The notes under the pieces: model-generated | What the model was told of the DNA's origin: nothing | What the model saw: the letters and a program-made list of their open reading frames with translations, nothing else | The model's database searches: none | Source: Bacillota bacterium | Lineage (GTDB): Bacteria; Bacillota; Negativicutes; Veillonellales; Negativicoccaceae | Assembly (NCBI GenBank): GCA_023418435.1 | Contig: JAEZZT010000115.1 | Location: 1-9,624 of the forward strand | DNA length: 9,624 bases | Reading direction: 5' to 3' | Translations under genes and position numbers: made by a program | Shown here: positions 1 to 6,980 of the stretch, in pieces | Position numbering within the stretch: position 1 is the stretch's first letter | Layout: every line of letters starts with the position of its first letter

Positions 1-1
1 G

Positions 2-322
2 CGCTATCGTTTGCGTATTCCGACCCGGGGCGAGGGACGTTATCGTTTGTATTTCAATCCCCGCGGTGGCGGTTATGCGGGCGATGCGGCGGTGTATCAT
101 CATGGTGTGCGGGAATTGGTCGCCCTCTGCAAACCGAAAGGTGAGCCGGCGTTGGGAACGGGTACTTTGCAGGATACCGTACATGTGGGGACGTATAGCG
201 CGGGAATGGATTTGGAAATTGAGTGGATCCCCGCAGGCGCTTCGTATTTACCGGTCAAATGGTGGTTAGTGCCGGAGCATTTGGCTGCCGAAAATGAGAA
301 AAAAGATCTTTCCGAGGATTGA
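2..322 (+). CDS. 3' end of an unrecognised protein (partial, N-terminus outside window)
   Basis: The reading frame is open from the left edge of the window and ends at TGA 320-322, so this is the C-terminal ~106 residues of a longer protein. A TTG at position 11 could be read as a start, but it has no ribosome binding site and the frame continues upstream of it, so a partial gene is the better reading. I do not recognise the family. The visible part is rich in Gly, Tyr, Val and Trp, with alternating polar/hydrophobic stretches that suggest beta strands (for example YRLYFNP, DLEIEWIP, VKWWLVP), and it ends in a charged tail (EKKDLSED). It has no membrane segment and a single Cys. It is not the end of PyrR or of a uracil permease as I know them. 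No terminator separates it from the pyr leader, so its transcript probably runs into the pyr attenuator. Confidence 0.6.
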   Translation, partial: RYRLRIPTRGEGRYRLYFNPRGGGYAGDAAVYHHGVRELVALCKPKGEPALGTGTLQDTVHVGTYSAGMDLEIEWIPAGASYLPVKWWLVPEHLAAENEKKDLSED

Positions 323-356
323 CTTTTACTGCCGGGAAATTTAAAATAGATATAAT
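319..356 (+). promoter_or_regulatory. pyr operon promoter (sigma-A type)
   Basis: TTGACT at 319-324 is followed, after exactly 17 bp, by TAAAAT at 342-347, a close match to the vegetative -35/-10 consensus. A second, perfect -10 hexamer TATAAT lies at 351-356, but it would be 26 bp from that -35 and has only weak -35 candidates at the right distance (TTTACT at 325-330, 20 bp away). Either -10 would start the transcript around 354-364, just ahead of the PyrR hairpin, which is where an attenuator leader should begin. The -35 box overlaps the stop codon of the upstream gene (320-322). Which -10 is used is inference. Confidence 0.7.
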
Positions 357-373
357 GAATAGGGGAAACCCGA

Positions 374-410
374 CATCTTTTAAGTTAGTCCCGTGAGGCT
401 AGCAAAGATG
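374..410 (+). promoter_or_regulatory. PyrR-binding RNA hairpin (anti-antiterminator)
   Basis: The RNA element at 387-409 (AGTCCCGTGAGGCT at 387-400, then AGCAAAGAT) matches the conserved PyrR-binding loop known from Bacillus pyr leaders. A perfect 7-bp lower stem pairs CATCTTT (374-380) with AAAGATG (404-410). The upper stem pairs AG-CC (387-388, 390-391) with GGCT (397-400) around the loop CGTGA, leaving T389 unpaired. In the known mechanism, PyrR bound to UMP or UTP stabilises this hairpin. That sequesters 395-405, so the downstream terminator can form. The match to the family pattern is from memory; the base pairing is read directly from the sequence. Confidence 0.9.
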
Positions 411-438
411 GAAGTGAGTGCTTTTGACTTGCAGCCTC
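395..438 (+). promoter_or_regulatory. Antiterminator pairing of the pyr attenuator
   Basis: GAGGCT (395-400) is exactly complementary to AGCCTC (433-438). With A401 bulged out, GCAA (402-405) is complementary to TTGC (429-432), giving 10 bp in all. This structure uses the 3' half of the PyrR hairpin and the 5' arm of the terminator, so it excludes both. It is the expected read-through conformation when PyrR is not bound (low pyrimidine nucleotides). Confidence 0.85.
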
Positions 439-467
439 TTTGTCCTTATGGGCAAAGGGGCTTTTTG
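433..467 (+). terminator. Intrinsic terminator of the pyr attenuator
   Basis: The arms 433-445 and 450-462 form a 13-bp stem with two G-T (G-U in RNA) wobbles and a TTAT loop (446-449), followed by a run of T at 462-466. It stands just before the pyrB ribosome binding site, so when it forms it stops transcription before the first structural gene. Its 5' arm is shared with the antiterminator, which makes the choice conditional. It would also stop read-through from the gene upstream. Confidence 0.9.
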
Positions 468-472
468 TATGT

Positions 473-478
473 GGAGGG
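473..478 (+). promoter_or_regulatory. pyrB ribosome binding site
   Basis: GGAGGG at 473-478 lies 5-6 nt before ATG 484 and decides the pyrB start. The in-frame ATG at 469 sits upstream of this site, and the GTG at 418 lies ahead of the attenuator terminator, so neither can use it. Confidence 0.85.
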
Positions 479-483
479 CGATT

Positions 484-1443
484 ATGGAAAACTGGCAGGG
501 ACGTTCGTTGACGGAGTTGAACTTGCTGCACGCCGAAGAGTTGATGACGATTTTGGAACATGCGGCAAAAATGAAAAAAATTATCCTCAATGGGTACAAG
601 AAAACGGATTTATTGCGAGGAAAGTCGATTGTCAATTTGTTTGCGGAGGCTTCCACCCGGACGCGCAGCTCGTTTGAATTGGCAGGAAAATACTTGGGAG
701 CGGATGTCATTAATTTGACAAAATCCGGTTCCTCGATGACCAAGGGTGAAAGTTTGCGTGATACATTGCTGACGGTGGCTGCGATGGGGACGGATGCCAT
801 CGTGATGCGCCACGAAGTATCCGGTGCGGCTATTTATGCGGACTCGTTGCGCCATCGGCATCCCGGTTTCCCGGTGATCATCAATGCAGGAGACGGTCAA
901 CACTCACATCCTACGCAAGGGCTATTGGATGCATTTACGGTTTGGGAACGCAAGGGTGATCTCAAAGATTTGGTGTATGTCATCGTCGGGGATGTACGGC
1001 ATTCTCGGGTAGCGCGCAGTGATTTGCAAGCGTTCCTGAAATTGGGAGCCAAGGTCCGGATGGTAGGACCGCGCACCTTGGTGCCGCGAGAGTTTGCCGA
1101 ATTGGGAGCGGAACTCTATACCGAGCCGAGAGAAGCGTTGCGCGGAGCAGATGTGGTGCAAATCTTGCGCATTCAACATGAAAGGGCCGCGGGCGGCTTT
1201 ATTCCCGACAATCGAGAATATGCACGCAGTTTCGGAATCTCGTCGAGTTTGTTGGAAGTGGCGCAGGACGATGTCATGGTGATGCATCCGGGGCCGATTA
1301 ATCGAGGTGTCGAAATCAGCCATGAGTTGGCGTATGATGAACATTCGTTTTTACAGGAACAAGTGCGCAATGGGGTAGCCGTGCGCATGGCCGTATTGAA
1401 TTTGTTGCTGAATGGAGGGAACGGCATTGAAACACTTGCTTAA
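484..1443 (+). CDS. pyrB: Aspartate carbamoyltransferase, catalytic chain
   Basis: This cytosolic enzyme condenses carbamoyl phosphate with L-aspartate to give N-carbamoyl-L-aspartate, the first committed step of pyrimidine synthesis. The 319-residue product carries the family signature: the carbamoyl-phosphate loop STRTRSSFE at 57-65, a Lys (K87) in the SSMTKGESL loop, HPTQ at 142-145, the GDVRHSRVARS segment of the aspartate domain near 190, and HPGPINRGVEI near the C-terminus. ATG 484 is chosen because of the GGAGGG before it; it gives a length slightly above the usual ~305-310 residues. No pyrI regulatory-chain gene is adjacent, which fits the unregulated catalytic-trimer type of Bacillus, where control is on transcription through PyrR. 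It is the first gene of the operon, directly after the attenuator, and its 3' end overlaps pyrC by 17 nt. Confidence 0.97.
   Translation: MENWQGRSLTELNLLHAEELMTILEHAAKMKKIILNGYKKTDLLRGKSIVNLFAEASTRTRSSFELAGKYLGADVINLTKSGSSMTKGESLRDTLLTVAAMGTDAIVMRHEVSGAAIYADSLRHRHPGFPVIINAGDGQHSHPTQGLLDAFTVWERKGDLKDLVYVIVGDVRHSRVARSDLQAFLKLGAKVRMVGPRTLVPREFAELGAELYTEPREALRGADVVQILRIQHERAAGGFIPDNREYARSFGISSSLLEVAQDDVMVMHPGPINRGVEISHELAYDEHSFLQEQVRNGVAVRMAVLNLLLNGGNGIETLA
1414..1419 (+). promoter_or_regulatory. pyrC ribosome binding site inside pyrB
   Basis: GGAGGG at 1414-1419, within the last codons of pyrB, lies 7 nt before TTG 1427. It selects that TTG over the ATG at 1412, which overlaps the site itself and has no good site of its own. 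Confidence 0.8.
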
Positions 1444-2716
1444 GAATGGTCTGATCGTCAATCCCGGACTCGGTGAGTCAAAAGTAGGAGATGTGTTGTG
1501 GGAGCAAGATCGACTCGTTGCGGTGGGCGGTACGATAGAAGTGACGGATGACATGGAAGTCATCGATGCCACGGGCTTGTATATTCTGCCGGGGTTGATG
1601 GACATGCATGTGCATTTGCGTGAGCCGGGACAGGAAGCGAAAGAAGATATTGCAACGGGTACCAAAGCGGCCGCCGCCGGCGGAATTACCCGAGTGGCCA
1701 CGATGGCAAATACGACGCCGGTGATCGACTCCCTGGTGGTATTCAATGGCGTCAAAGAGAGAGTTCGCCAAGAGGCACGTGTCAAAGTAGAGATTATCGG
1801 TGCCGTATCCAAGGGATTGGAAGGAAAACAGTTGTCCGATATGGGGGATTTGGCGGAGGCCGGAGTCATCGCCTTTTCGGATGACGGACATTATATTGAA
1901 AGTGCGGAGTTCATGCGCAGAGCCATGGAATATGCCGATACGTTTCAGCGTATGATTATCGATCACGCCGAAGACATGAGCATGGCGGGGCATGGTGTGA
2001 TGCATGAAGGTCTGACTTCGGTCGCATTGGGATTGACGGGACGCCCTCGCGTAGCGGAAGATATTGCAGTCGCCCGAGATATTCTCTTGGCGGAGATGAC
2101 GGGAGCGCATATCCATATCGCTCACGTGAGCTCGGCAAATGCAGTGGAAATGATTCGGCAAGCGAAACAACGCAAGGTGCGTGTCACCGCCGAAGTGACG
2201 GCGCATCACTTGGCCCTGACGGATGAAGAAATTCATCATTATGACACGGCTTTTAAAGTGGCACCGCCGCTGCGTGAAGCGGAAGACCGAGATGCCTTGT
2301 GGCAGGGCTTGGCCGATGGCACGATTGATTGCATCGTGACCGATCATTCGCCGCATGCCGACGAGGAAAAAGATGTGCCGTTCTGCTGTGCGCCGAACGG
2401 TATGAGCGGTTTGGAAACTTCGTTGGCGGCCGTGATTACTTACGGCATACTGCCCGGTCATATTACTTGGGAACGCTTGGTCGAGGCCATGGCGTTACGT
2501 CCGGCAGAATTGATGAAGGTAGAAGGCGGCATCTTGCAGGAGGGTGCGCCTGCAGATATTACGGTAGTAGCACCGGAATGGGAATGGAAAGTGGAGCCGG
2601 AGAAATTGTATACGCGTTCTCTGTACAGTCCTTTTGCCGGTGAGACTTTGCAAGGCAAGGCAGTGATGACGGTAGTCGATGGCAAAATCGTGATGCGCGA
2701 CGGGGTGGTAGAGTGA
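1427..2716 (+). CDS. pyrC: Dihydroorotase (type I, zinc amidohydrolase)
   Basis: PyrC reversibly cyclises N-carbamoyl-L-aspartate to L-dihydroorotate. The 429-residue product has the amidohydrolase TIM-barrel metal ligands in order: HVHLREPG at about 61-68 (His61, His63), the SDDG segment with the bridging Asp at 152/153, His180 in DHAED, His233 in IHIAHVSS and the catalytic Asp306 in VTDHSPH. The bridging Asp, rather than a carbamylated Lys, and the ~430-residue length place it with the Bacillus/Aquifex type I enzymes, not the short E. coli type. The start is a TTG, chosen for the GGAGGG 7 nt upstream and because KHLLKNGLIVNP then aligns with the usual N-terminus. The ATG at 1412 would add five unusual residues. 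The start lies inside pyrB and the TGA stop shares one base with the carA ATG, so translation is probably coupled. All catalytic residues are present. Confidence 0.97.
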   Translation: MKHLLKNGLIVNPGLGESKVGDVLWEQDRLVAVGGTIEVTDDMEVIDATGLYILPGLMDMHVHLREPGQEAKEDIATGTKAAAAGGITRVATMANTTPVIDSLVVFNGVKERVRQEARVKVEIIGAVSKGLEGKQLSDMGDLAEAGVIAFSDDGHYIESAEFMRRAMEYADTFQRMIIDHAEDMSMAGHGVMHEGLTSVALGLTGRPRVAEDIAVARDILLAEMTGAHIHIAHVSSANAVEMIRQAKQRKVRVTAEVTAHHLALTDEEIHHYDTAFKVAPPLREAEDRDALWQGLADGTIDCIVTDHSPHADEEKDVPFCCAPNGMSGLETSLAAVITYGILPGHITWERLVEAMALRPAELMKVEGGILQEGAPADITVVAPEWEWKVEPEKLYTRSLYSPFAGETLQGKAVMTVVDGKIVMRDGVVE

Positions 2717-3780
2717 TGAAAGGGGCTTTGTTTTTAGCGGACGGCAAGACTTTTCAAGGTGAATTGTTGGGTGCCGGCAGTGAGGTTGCGGAAGTCGTAT
2801 TCAATACGGGTATGACGGGATACGAGGAATCTTTTACGGATCCGTCTTATACGGATCAAATTCTGACCTTGACCTATCCGTTGGTCGGAAACTACGGGAC
2901 ATCGTTTGCGATCCGGCAAGGAGAACGACCGTCCGTCAGCGGCGTCATCTTGTCGGAATTGATCGAAGACAGCAGCAATTGGCGTTCGGAGGGCAATCTC
3001 GCCCGCTTCTTTACGGAATGGAATATACCGGTACTGCATGGCGCCGACACACGGGCGTTGACCCGTGCCATTCGGGAGTTGGGAACTCCCTTGGGGATAT
3101 TGGCACCTTTGGAAAAAGAAGTTGAAGCTCGGGAGAGATTGCAACAATACACACCGCGTCACGACCAAATTCGTCGAGTGACCACTCCGGTGGCTTATAA
3201 ATTGGGTGAAGGACGGACAAGAATCACGGTCATTGATTGCGGCATCAAAAAAGCCATGTTGGAAGGATTGGCGGAGCAGGGCTGCACGTTGACGGTGGTA
3301 CCGGCGATGACGGGAGCGGCCGAAATTTTGGCCACACGCCCGGATGGCGTGTTTGTCAGCAACGGCCCCGGCGACCCGGCCGATGTGCCGGAAATAGCGG
3401 CACATCTCCGCGAACTCCTGGGCAAGGTTCCTCTGTTCGGAATTTGCATGGGACATCAATTGTTGGCAACCGCATTGGGAGCGAAGACATTCAAGTTGAA
3501 GTTCGGACATCGCGGTGCCAATCATCCGGTGCTGCATGTCGCCAGCAGCAAGGTGACCATGAGTGCCCAAAATCATGGCTATGCCGTCGAGGAATCCACT
3601 TTGCCGGCAGGAGTAGAAATTACGGAAAGATCTTTACATGACGGTACGGTAGAAGGATTCCGCCAGCGGGATTTGCGAGTGCGCGGCATCCAATATCATC
3701 CGGAAGCAGCCCCCGGGCCTTCCGATAATGTATATTTATTTGCAGAATGGCTGGAAGAAGTACGAGGAGGACAGGCATGA
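2716..3780 (+). CDS. carA: Carbamoyl-phosphate synthase small (glutaminase) subunit
   Basis: CarA hydrolyses glutamine and channels the ammonia to CarB for carbamoyl phosphate synthesis. The 354-residue protein has the CarA-specific N-terminal domain (FNTGMTGYEE near 30-40) and a C-terminal class I glutamine amidotransferase domain. That domain shows SNGPGDP, the nucleophile Cys244 in FGICMGHQ, and the His328/Glu330 pair in YHPEA, so the triad is intact. ATG 2716 overlaps the pyrC stop by one base; a GTG directly before it (2713) is a possible alternative. The ribosome site is only moderate (GGGGTGG, 2702-2708), so coupling to pyrC translation probably matters. The gene may also be called pyrAA because it sits in the pyr operon. 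Whether another carbamoyl-phosphate synthase serves arginine synthesis cannot be seen here. Confidence 0.97.
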   Translation: MKGALFLADGKTFQGELLGAGSEVAEVVFNTGMTGYEESFTDPSYTDQILTLTYPLVGNYGTSFAIRQGERPSVSGVILSELIEDSSNWRSEGNLARFFTEWNIPVLHGADTRALTRAIRELGTPLGILAPLEKEVEARERLQQYTPRHDQIRRVTTPVAYKLGEGRTRITVIDCGIKKAMLEGLAEQGCTLTVVPAMTGAAEILATRPDGVFVSNGPGDPADVPEIAAHLRELLGKVPLFGICMGHQLLATALGAKTFKLKFGHRGANHPVLHVASSKVTMSAQNHGYAVEESTLPAGVEITERSLHDGTVEGFRQRDLRVRGIQYHPEAAPGPSDNVYLFAEWLEEVRGGQA

Positions 3781-6700
3781 GAGATACAATTCGCAAGGTC
3801 TTGGTCATCGGCTCCGGCCCGATTGTGATCGGGCAAGCGGCGGAGTTCGATTACGCGGGTACGCAGGCATGCTTGGCACTTAAGGAAGAAGGCTGCGAAG
3901 TCGTCCTGATCAACAGCAATCCGGCGACGATCATGACGGATACACATATTGCGGATCGCGTCTATATCGAGCCGCTCACGGTGGATTTCGTTACTTCCGT
4001 CATTGCCGAGGAACGACCGGACGGACTTTTGGCGACATTGGGCGGTCAAACCGGTTTGAACCTGGCCATGGAATTGGCGGAGGCCGGCGTGTTGGAAAAG
4101 TACGGCGTGCAATTGTTGGGCACTCGCTTGGAGGCGATTCGTCAGGCGGAAGATCGTGAATTGTTCAAAGATGCGATGAAACGCATCGGTCAACCGGTAC
4201 CCGAAAGCCAAATTTGCAATACATTGGAAGAAGCCTTGGCATTTGCGGGCCAGGCCGGCTATCCGTTGATCATTCGCCCGGCTTTTACCTTGGGCGGTAC
4301 CGGTGGCGGTGTGGTACACAATGAAGCGGAAATGCAGGAAATCGGCAAGATAGGTTTGGTGCTTTCGCCGATTCATCAGATCTTGGTAGAGCGCTCCGTG
4401 GCCGGTTGGAAAGAGATCGAATACGAAGTAGTACGAGATTCGCAGGATAACTGCATTGTCGTCTGCAATATGGAAAATATCGACCCGGTAGGGGTGCATA
4501 CCGGTGACAGTATCGTCGTGGCACCGAGCCAGACATTGACGGATGGCCAGTACCATCTGTTGCGCACGGCCTCGATCGACATTATTCGCTACTTGGAGAT
4601 TGAAGGCGGCTGCAATGTCCAATATGCCCTGGACCCCAAGAGCGATCGCTACTATGTCATTGAAGTCAATCCGCGCATGAGCCGTTCTTCGGCCTTGGCC
4701 TCCAAAGCGACCGGCTATCCGATCGCCAAAGTGGCCGCCAAGATATCCCTGGGATTGTCATTGGCGGAAATCGACAACGCCGTGACCGGCAAAACCAAGG
4801 CGGCCTTCGAACCGGCGTTGGACTATATCGTGGTCAAGATACCGCGTTGGCCTTTTGAAAAATTCAATTTGGCAGATCGTGAATTGGGCACCCAGATGAA
4901 AGCCACGGGTGAAGTAATGGCGCTAGCCACCAATCTACCGGCCGGCATTCAAAAAGCGGTGCGTTCGCTGGAAATGGGCGCCGATTCGCTATACTTGCCG
5001 AAACTCAGTCTATTGTCGCATTATGATATCAAATGTCTTCTGCGCCGTGTCGATGATGAGCGTTTGTTCGTCATTGCCGAAGCCTTGCGGAGAGGATTTG
5101 AAGTGGAGGAAATCCATTCCATCACGAAAATCGATCCTTTCTTTATTCACCAAGTACGCCGTCTCATCGATTGCGAACGCTTGCTGACCAATGACGGGGC
5201 GCAAGAGGAGACTCTGCGTTTGGCAAAATACTTGGGATTTCCGGACCGTCGCATTGCCGAGTTGACTCGCTGCGATGAGGCGGAAATAGCCGCGTTGCGG
5301 GAGAAGTATCAATTGCAGCCTTCGTATCGCATGGTGGATACCTGTGCTGCCGAATTTGCAGCGGATTCGCCGTACTATTACTCGGCCTACGGAGTGGCCG
5401 ACGAGGTGGCGGAAGGCGAAAAAAGTGTCGTGGTCTTGGGTTCCGGACCGATCCGCATCGGGCAAGGGGTAGAATTTGATTATTGCTCGGTGCAGGCGAT
5501 TCAGGCCTTGAAAAAATACGGCTATCGCGCCGTCATGATCAACAACAATCCGGAAACGGTATCCACCGATTTCGATATCTCGGATGCATTGTATTTTGAA
5601 CCGCTGCGACCGGAAGATGTCCAAGCGGTATTGGATAAAGAAAAAGCCATCGGTGTCATGGCTCAGTTCGGCGGCCAGACGGCAATCAATCTCGCCACCA
5701 CCTTGGCGGAGGAGACTCCCATTTGGGGAACGAATTCGGAGAGTGTGGATATGGCGGAAGACCGGAAACGTTTCGATGCCCTCTTGGGAGAGCTCGGCAT
5801 TGCACGCCCAAAAGGATGCATGGTCACGAGTCTGGCAGAAGCACAACGTGAAAGTGCCAAGTTACGGTATCCGCTGATTGTTCGTCCCAGCTATGTCCTG
5901 GGCGGACGTGCCATGCAAATTATTTATCAACCGGAGGAGTTGGAGTATTATTTCCGTGAAGCAGTGATAGCTTCGCCGGATCATCCGGTACTGATTGATG
6001 AATATGTCATCGGCAGAGAATTGGAAGTCGATGCCCTTTGCGATGGTGAGGATATCTTCCTGCCCGGGATTATGGAGCAGATTGAACGCACGGGCGTGCA
6101 TTCCGGAGACAGTTTTGCCGTATTTCCGCCGCAGCATTTGACGGAGAAACTGGCGGCGACCATTACCGAATACACGAGAAAGATTGCTTTGGCACTGGAT
6201 ATTCGCGGCATCGTCAATATTCAGTACATTGAAGCTGACGGGGAGATTTTCGTCATTGAGGTCAATCCCCGCTCCAGTCGGACGGTACCTTTTATGAGCA
6301 AGGTCACCGGCCATAATTTGGTGGAGTTGGCGACCGGTATTGCCGTCGGCAAGACGTTGCCGGAAATGGGTGTGGACTATGGTTTGGCACCTGCACCGGC
6401 CTATGTCGCGGTGAAAGCACCGGTATTCTCGTTTGCCAAATTGGGCTTGGTGGAAATTGCTTTGGGACCGGAAATGAAATCGACCGGTGAAGTTATGGGG
6501 ATCGGCGATAATTATTCGGAAGCCTTGTACCGCGCCGTAATCGGTGCGCATATGCGCATTCCGGACGGAGGATCGGTATTGATTACGGTCAGCGATCGTG
6601 ATAAAAAAGAAGTAGCGGAATTGGCCAAAGAATTTGTGGCGCACGGATATCGCATCATGGCCACGGCGGGAACCGGCAGCTACTTGGCCGCCGAAGGGAT

Positions 6701-6980
6701 TCCCGTGCATGTGCTGAACAAGATGCATGAAGGCGGTTTGGAGAATTGTGCGACCGTATTGCGTGACGGCAGTGTCGATATGGTGATCAATACGATTACT
6801 TACGGCAAACGCCCCGAACGTGAAGGTTTCCGCCTGCGTCGTTTGGCGGTCGAGTTGGGGATTCCCTGCTTGACATCGTTGGATACGACTCGCGAAGTAG
6901 TACGAGCATTGCGAAATCGTGCCCAAGGAGAGCTTCCGCAAGTGAGAGCTTTGCAAGACTATCAAAAGGAGATGCTATGA
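3777..6980 (+). CDS. carB: Carbamoyl-phosphate synthase large subunit
   Basis: CarB makes carbamoyl phosphate from bicarbonate, two ATP and ammonia delivered by CarA. The 1067-residue length is typical. It shows the duplicated architecture: a first synthetase half opening with VLVIGSGPIVIGQAAEFDY near residue 8, an oligomerisation region (~400-545), and a second half restarting at about 551 with VVVLGSGPIRIGQGVEFDY. Each half has an ATP-grasp domain with an EVNPR motif (VIEVNPRMSRSSAL and VIEVNPRSSRTVPF). From about 930 there is a C-terminal allosteric MGS-like domain with ATAGTGSYLA, the LNKMHEGG segment and INTITYGK, the region where UMP and other effectors bind in known homologues. ATG 3777 overlaps the carA stop as ATGA and has an excellent GAGGAGG (3764-3770) six nt upstream. 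I see no frameshift or missing core motif. The longer frame from 3747 is rejected because it bypasses this site. Confidence 0.98.
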   Translation: MRDTIRKVLVIGSGPIVIGQAAEFDYAGTQACLALKEEGCEVVLINSNPATIMTDTHIADRVYIEPLTVDFVTSVIAEERPDGLLATLGGQTGLNLAMELAEAGVLEKYGVQLLGTRLEAIRQAEDRELFKDAMKRIGQPVPESQICNTLEEALAFAGQAGYPLIIRPAFTLGGTGGGVVHNEAEMQEIGKIGLVLSPIHQILVERSVAGWKEIEYEVVRDSQDNCIVVCNMENIDPVGVHTGDSIVVAPSQTLTDGQYHLLRTASIDIIRYLEIEGGCNVQYALDPKSDRYYVIEVNPRMSRSSALASKATGYPIAKVAAKISLGLSLAEIDNAVTGKTKAAFEPALDYIVVKIPRWPFEKFNLADRELGTQMKATGEVMALATNLPAGIQKAVRSLEMGADSLYLPKLSLLSHYDIKCLLRRVDDERLFVIAEALRRGFEVEEIHSITKIDPFFIHQVRRLIDCERLLTNDGAQEETLRLAKYLGFPDRRIAELTRCDEAEIAALREKYQLQPSYRMVDTCAAEFAADSPYYYSAYGVADEVAEGEKSVVVLGSGPIRIGQGVEFDYCSVQAIQALKKYGYRAVMINNNPETVSTDFDISDALYFEPLRPEDVQAVLDKEKAIGVMAQFGGQTAINLATTLAEETPIWGTNSESVDMAEDRKRFDALLGELGIARPKGCMVTSLAEAQRESAKLRYPLIVRPSYVLGGRAMQIIYQPEELEYYFREAVIASPDHPVLIDEYVIGRELEVDALCDGEDIFLPGIMEQIERTGVHSGDSFAVFPPQHLTEKLAATITEYTRKIALALDIRGIVNIQYIEADGEIFVIEVNPRSSRTVPFMSKVTGHNLVELATGIAVGKTLPEMGVDYGLAPAPAYVAVKAPVFSFAKLGLVEIALGPEMKSTGEVMGIGDNYSEALYRAVIGAHMRIPDGGSVLITVSDRDKKEVAELAKEFVAHGYRIMATAGTGSYLAAEGIPVHVLNKMHEGGLENCATVLRDGSVDMVINTITYGKRPEREGFRLRRLAVELGIPCLTSLDTTREVVRALRNRAQGELPQVRALQDYQKEML

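Noticed and set aside
362..371. GGGG-AAA-CCC mini-hairpin in the leader as a separate regulatory element
   Set aside because: Only three base pairs can form around a three-base loop, too weak to claim a function.
355..396. Possible 13-codon leader peptide (ATG 355 to TGA 394)
   Set aside because: It has no ribosome binding site, and its ATG lies at or before the likely transcription start. The stop falls inside the PyrR loop, and the RNA structures already explain the leader.
418..483. Longer pyrB frame starting at GTG 418 or ATG 469
   Set aside because: The GTG lies before the attenuator terminator and has no supported role. The ATG at 469 precedes the GGAGGG site, which clearly serves ATG 484 and gives the family N-terminus.
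1478..2461. Long antisense open frame under pyrC (327 codons)
   Set aside because: It is a shadow of pyrC codon bias (TTG-rich leucine, few codons giving antisense stops). The product has low complexity typical of shadows, and there is no ribosome site or recognisable motif.
2734..3576. 280-codon antisense frame under carA
   Set aside because: It is a shadow of carA, with no initiation signal or recognisable domain.
3747..3776. Longer carB start ten codons upstream
   Set aside because: The GAGGAGG at 3764-3770 points to ATG 3777, and the extra residues are encoded inside carA and unlike CarB N-termini.
3696..6965. Several long antisense frames under carB (278-367 codons) and its carA border
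   Set aside because: They lie wholly opposite an intact, strongly conserved carB or its carA border and have no family resemblance. They are frame shadows.
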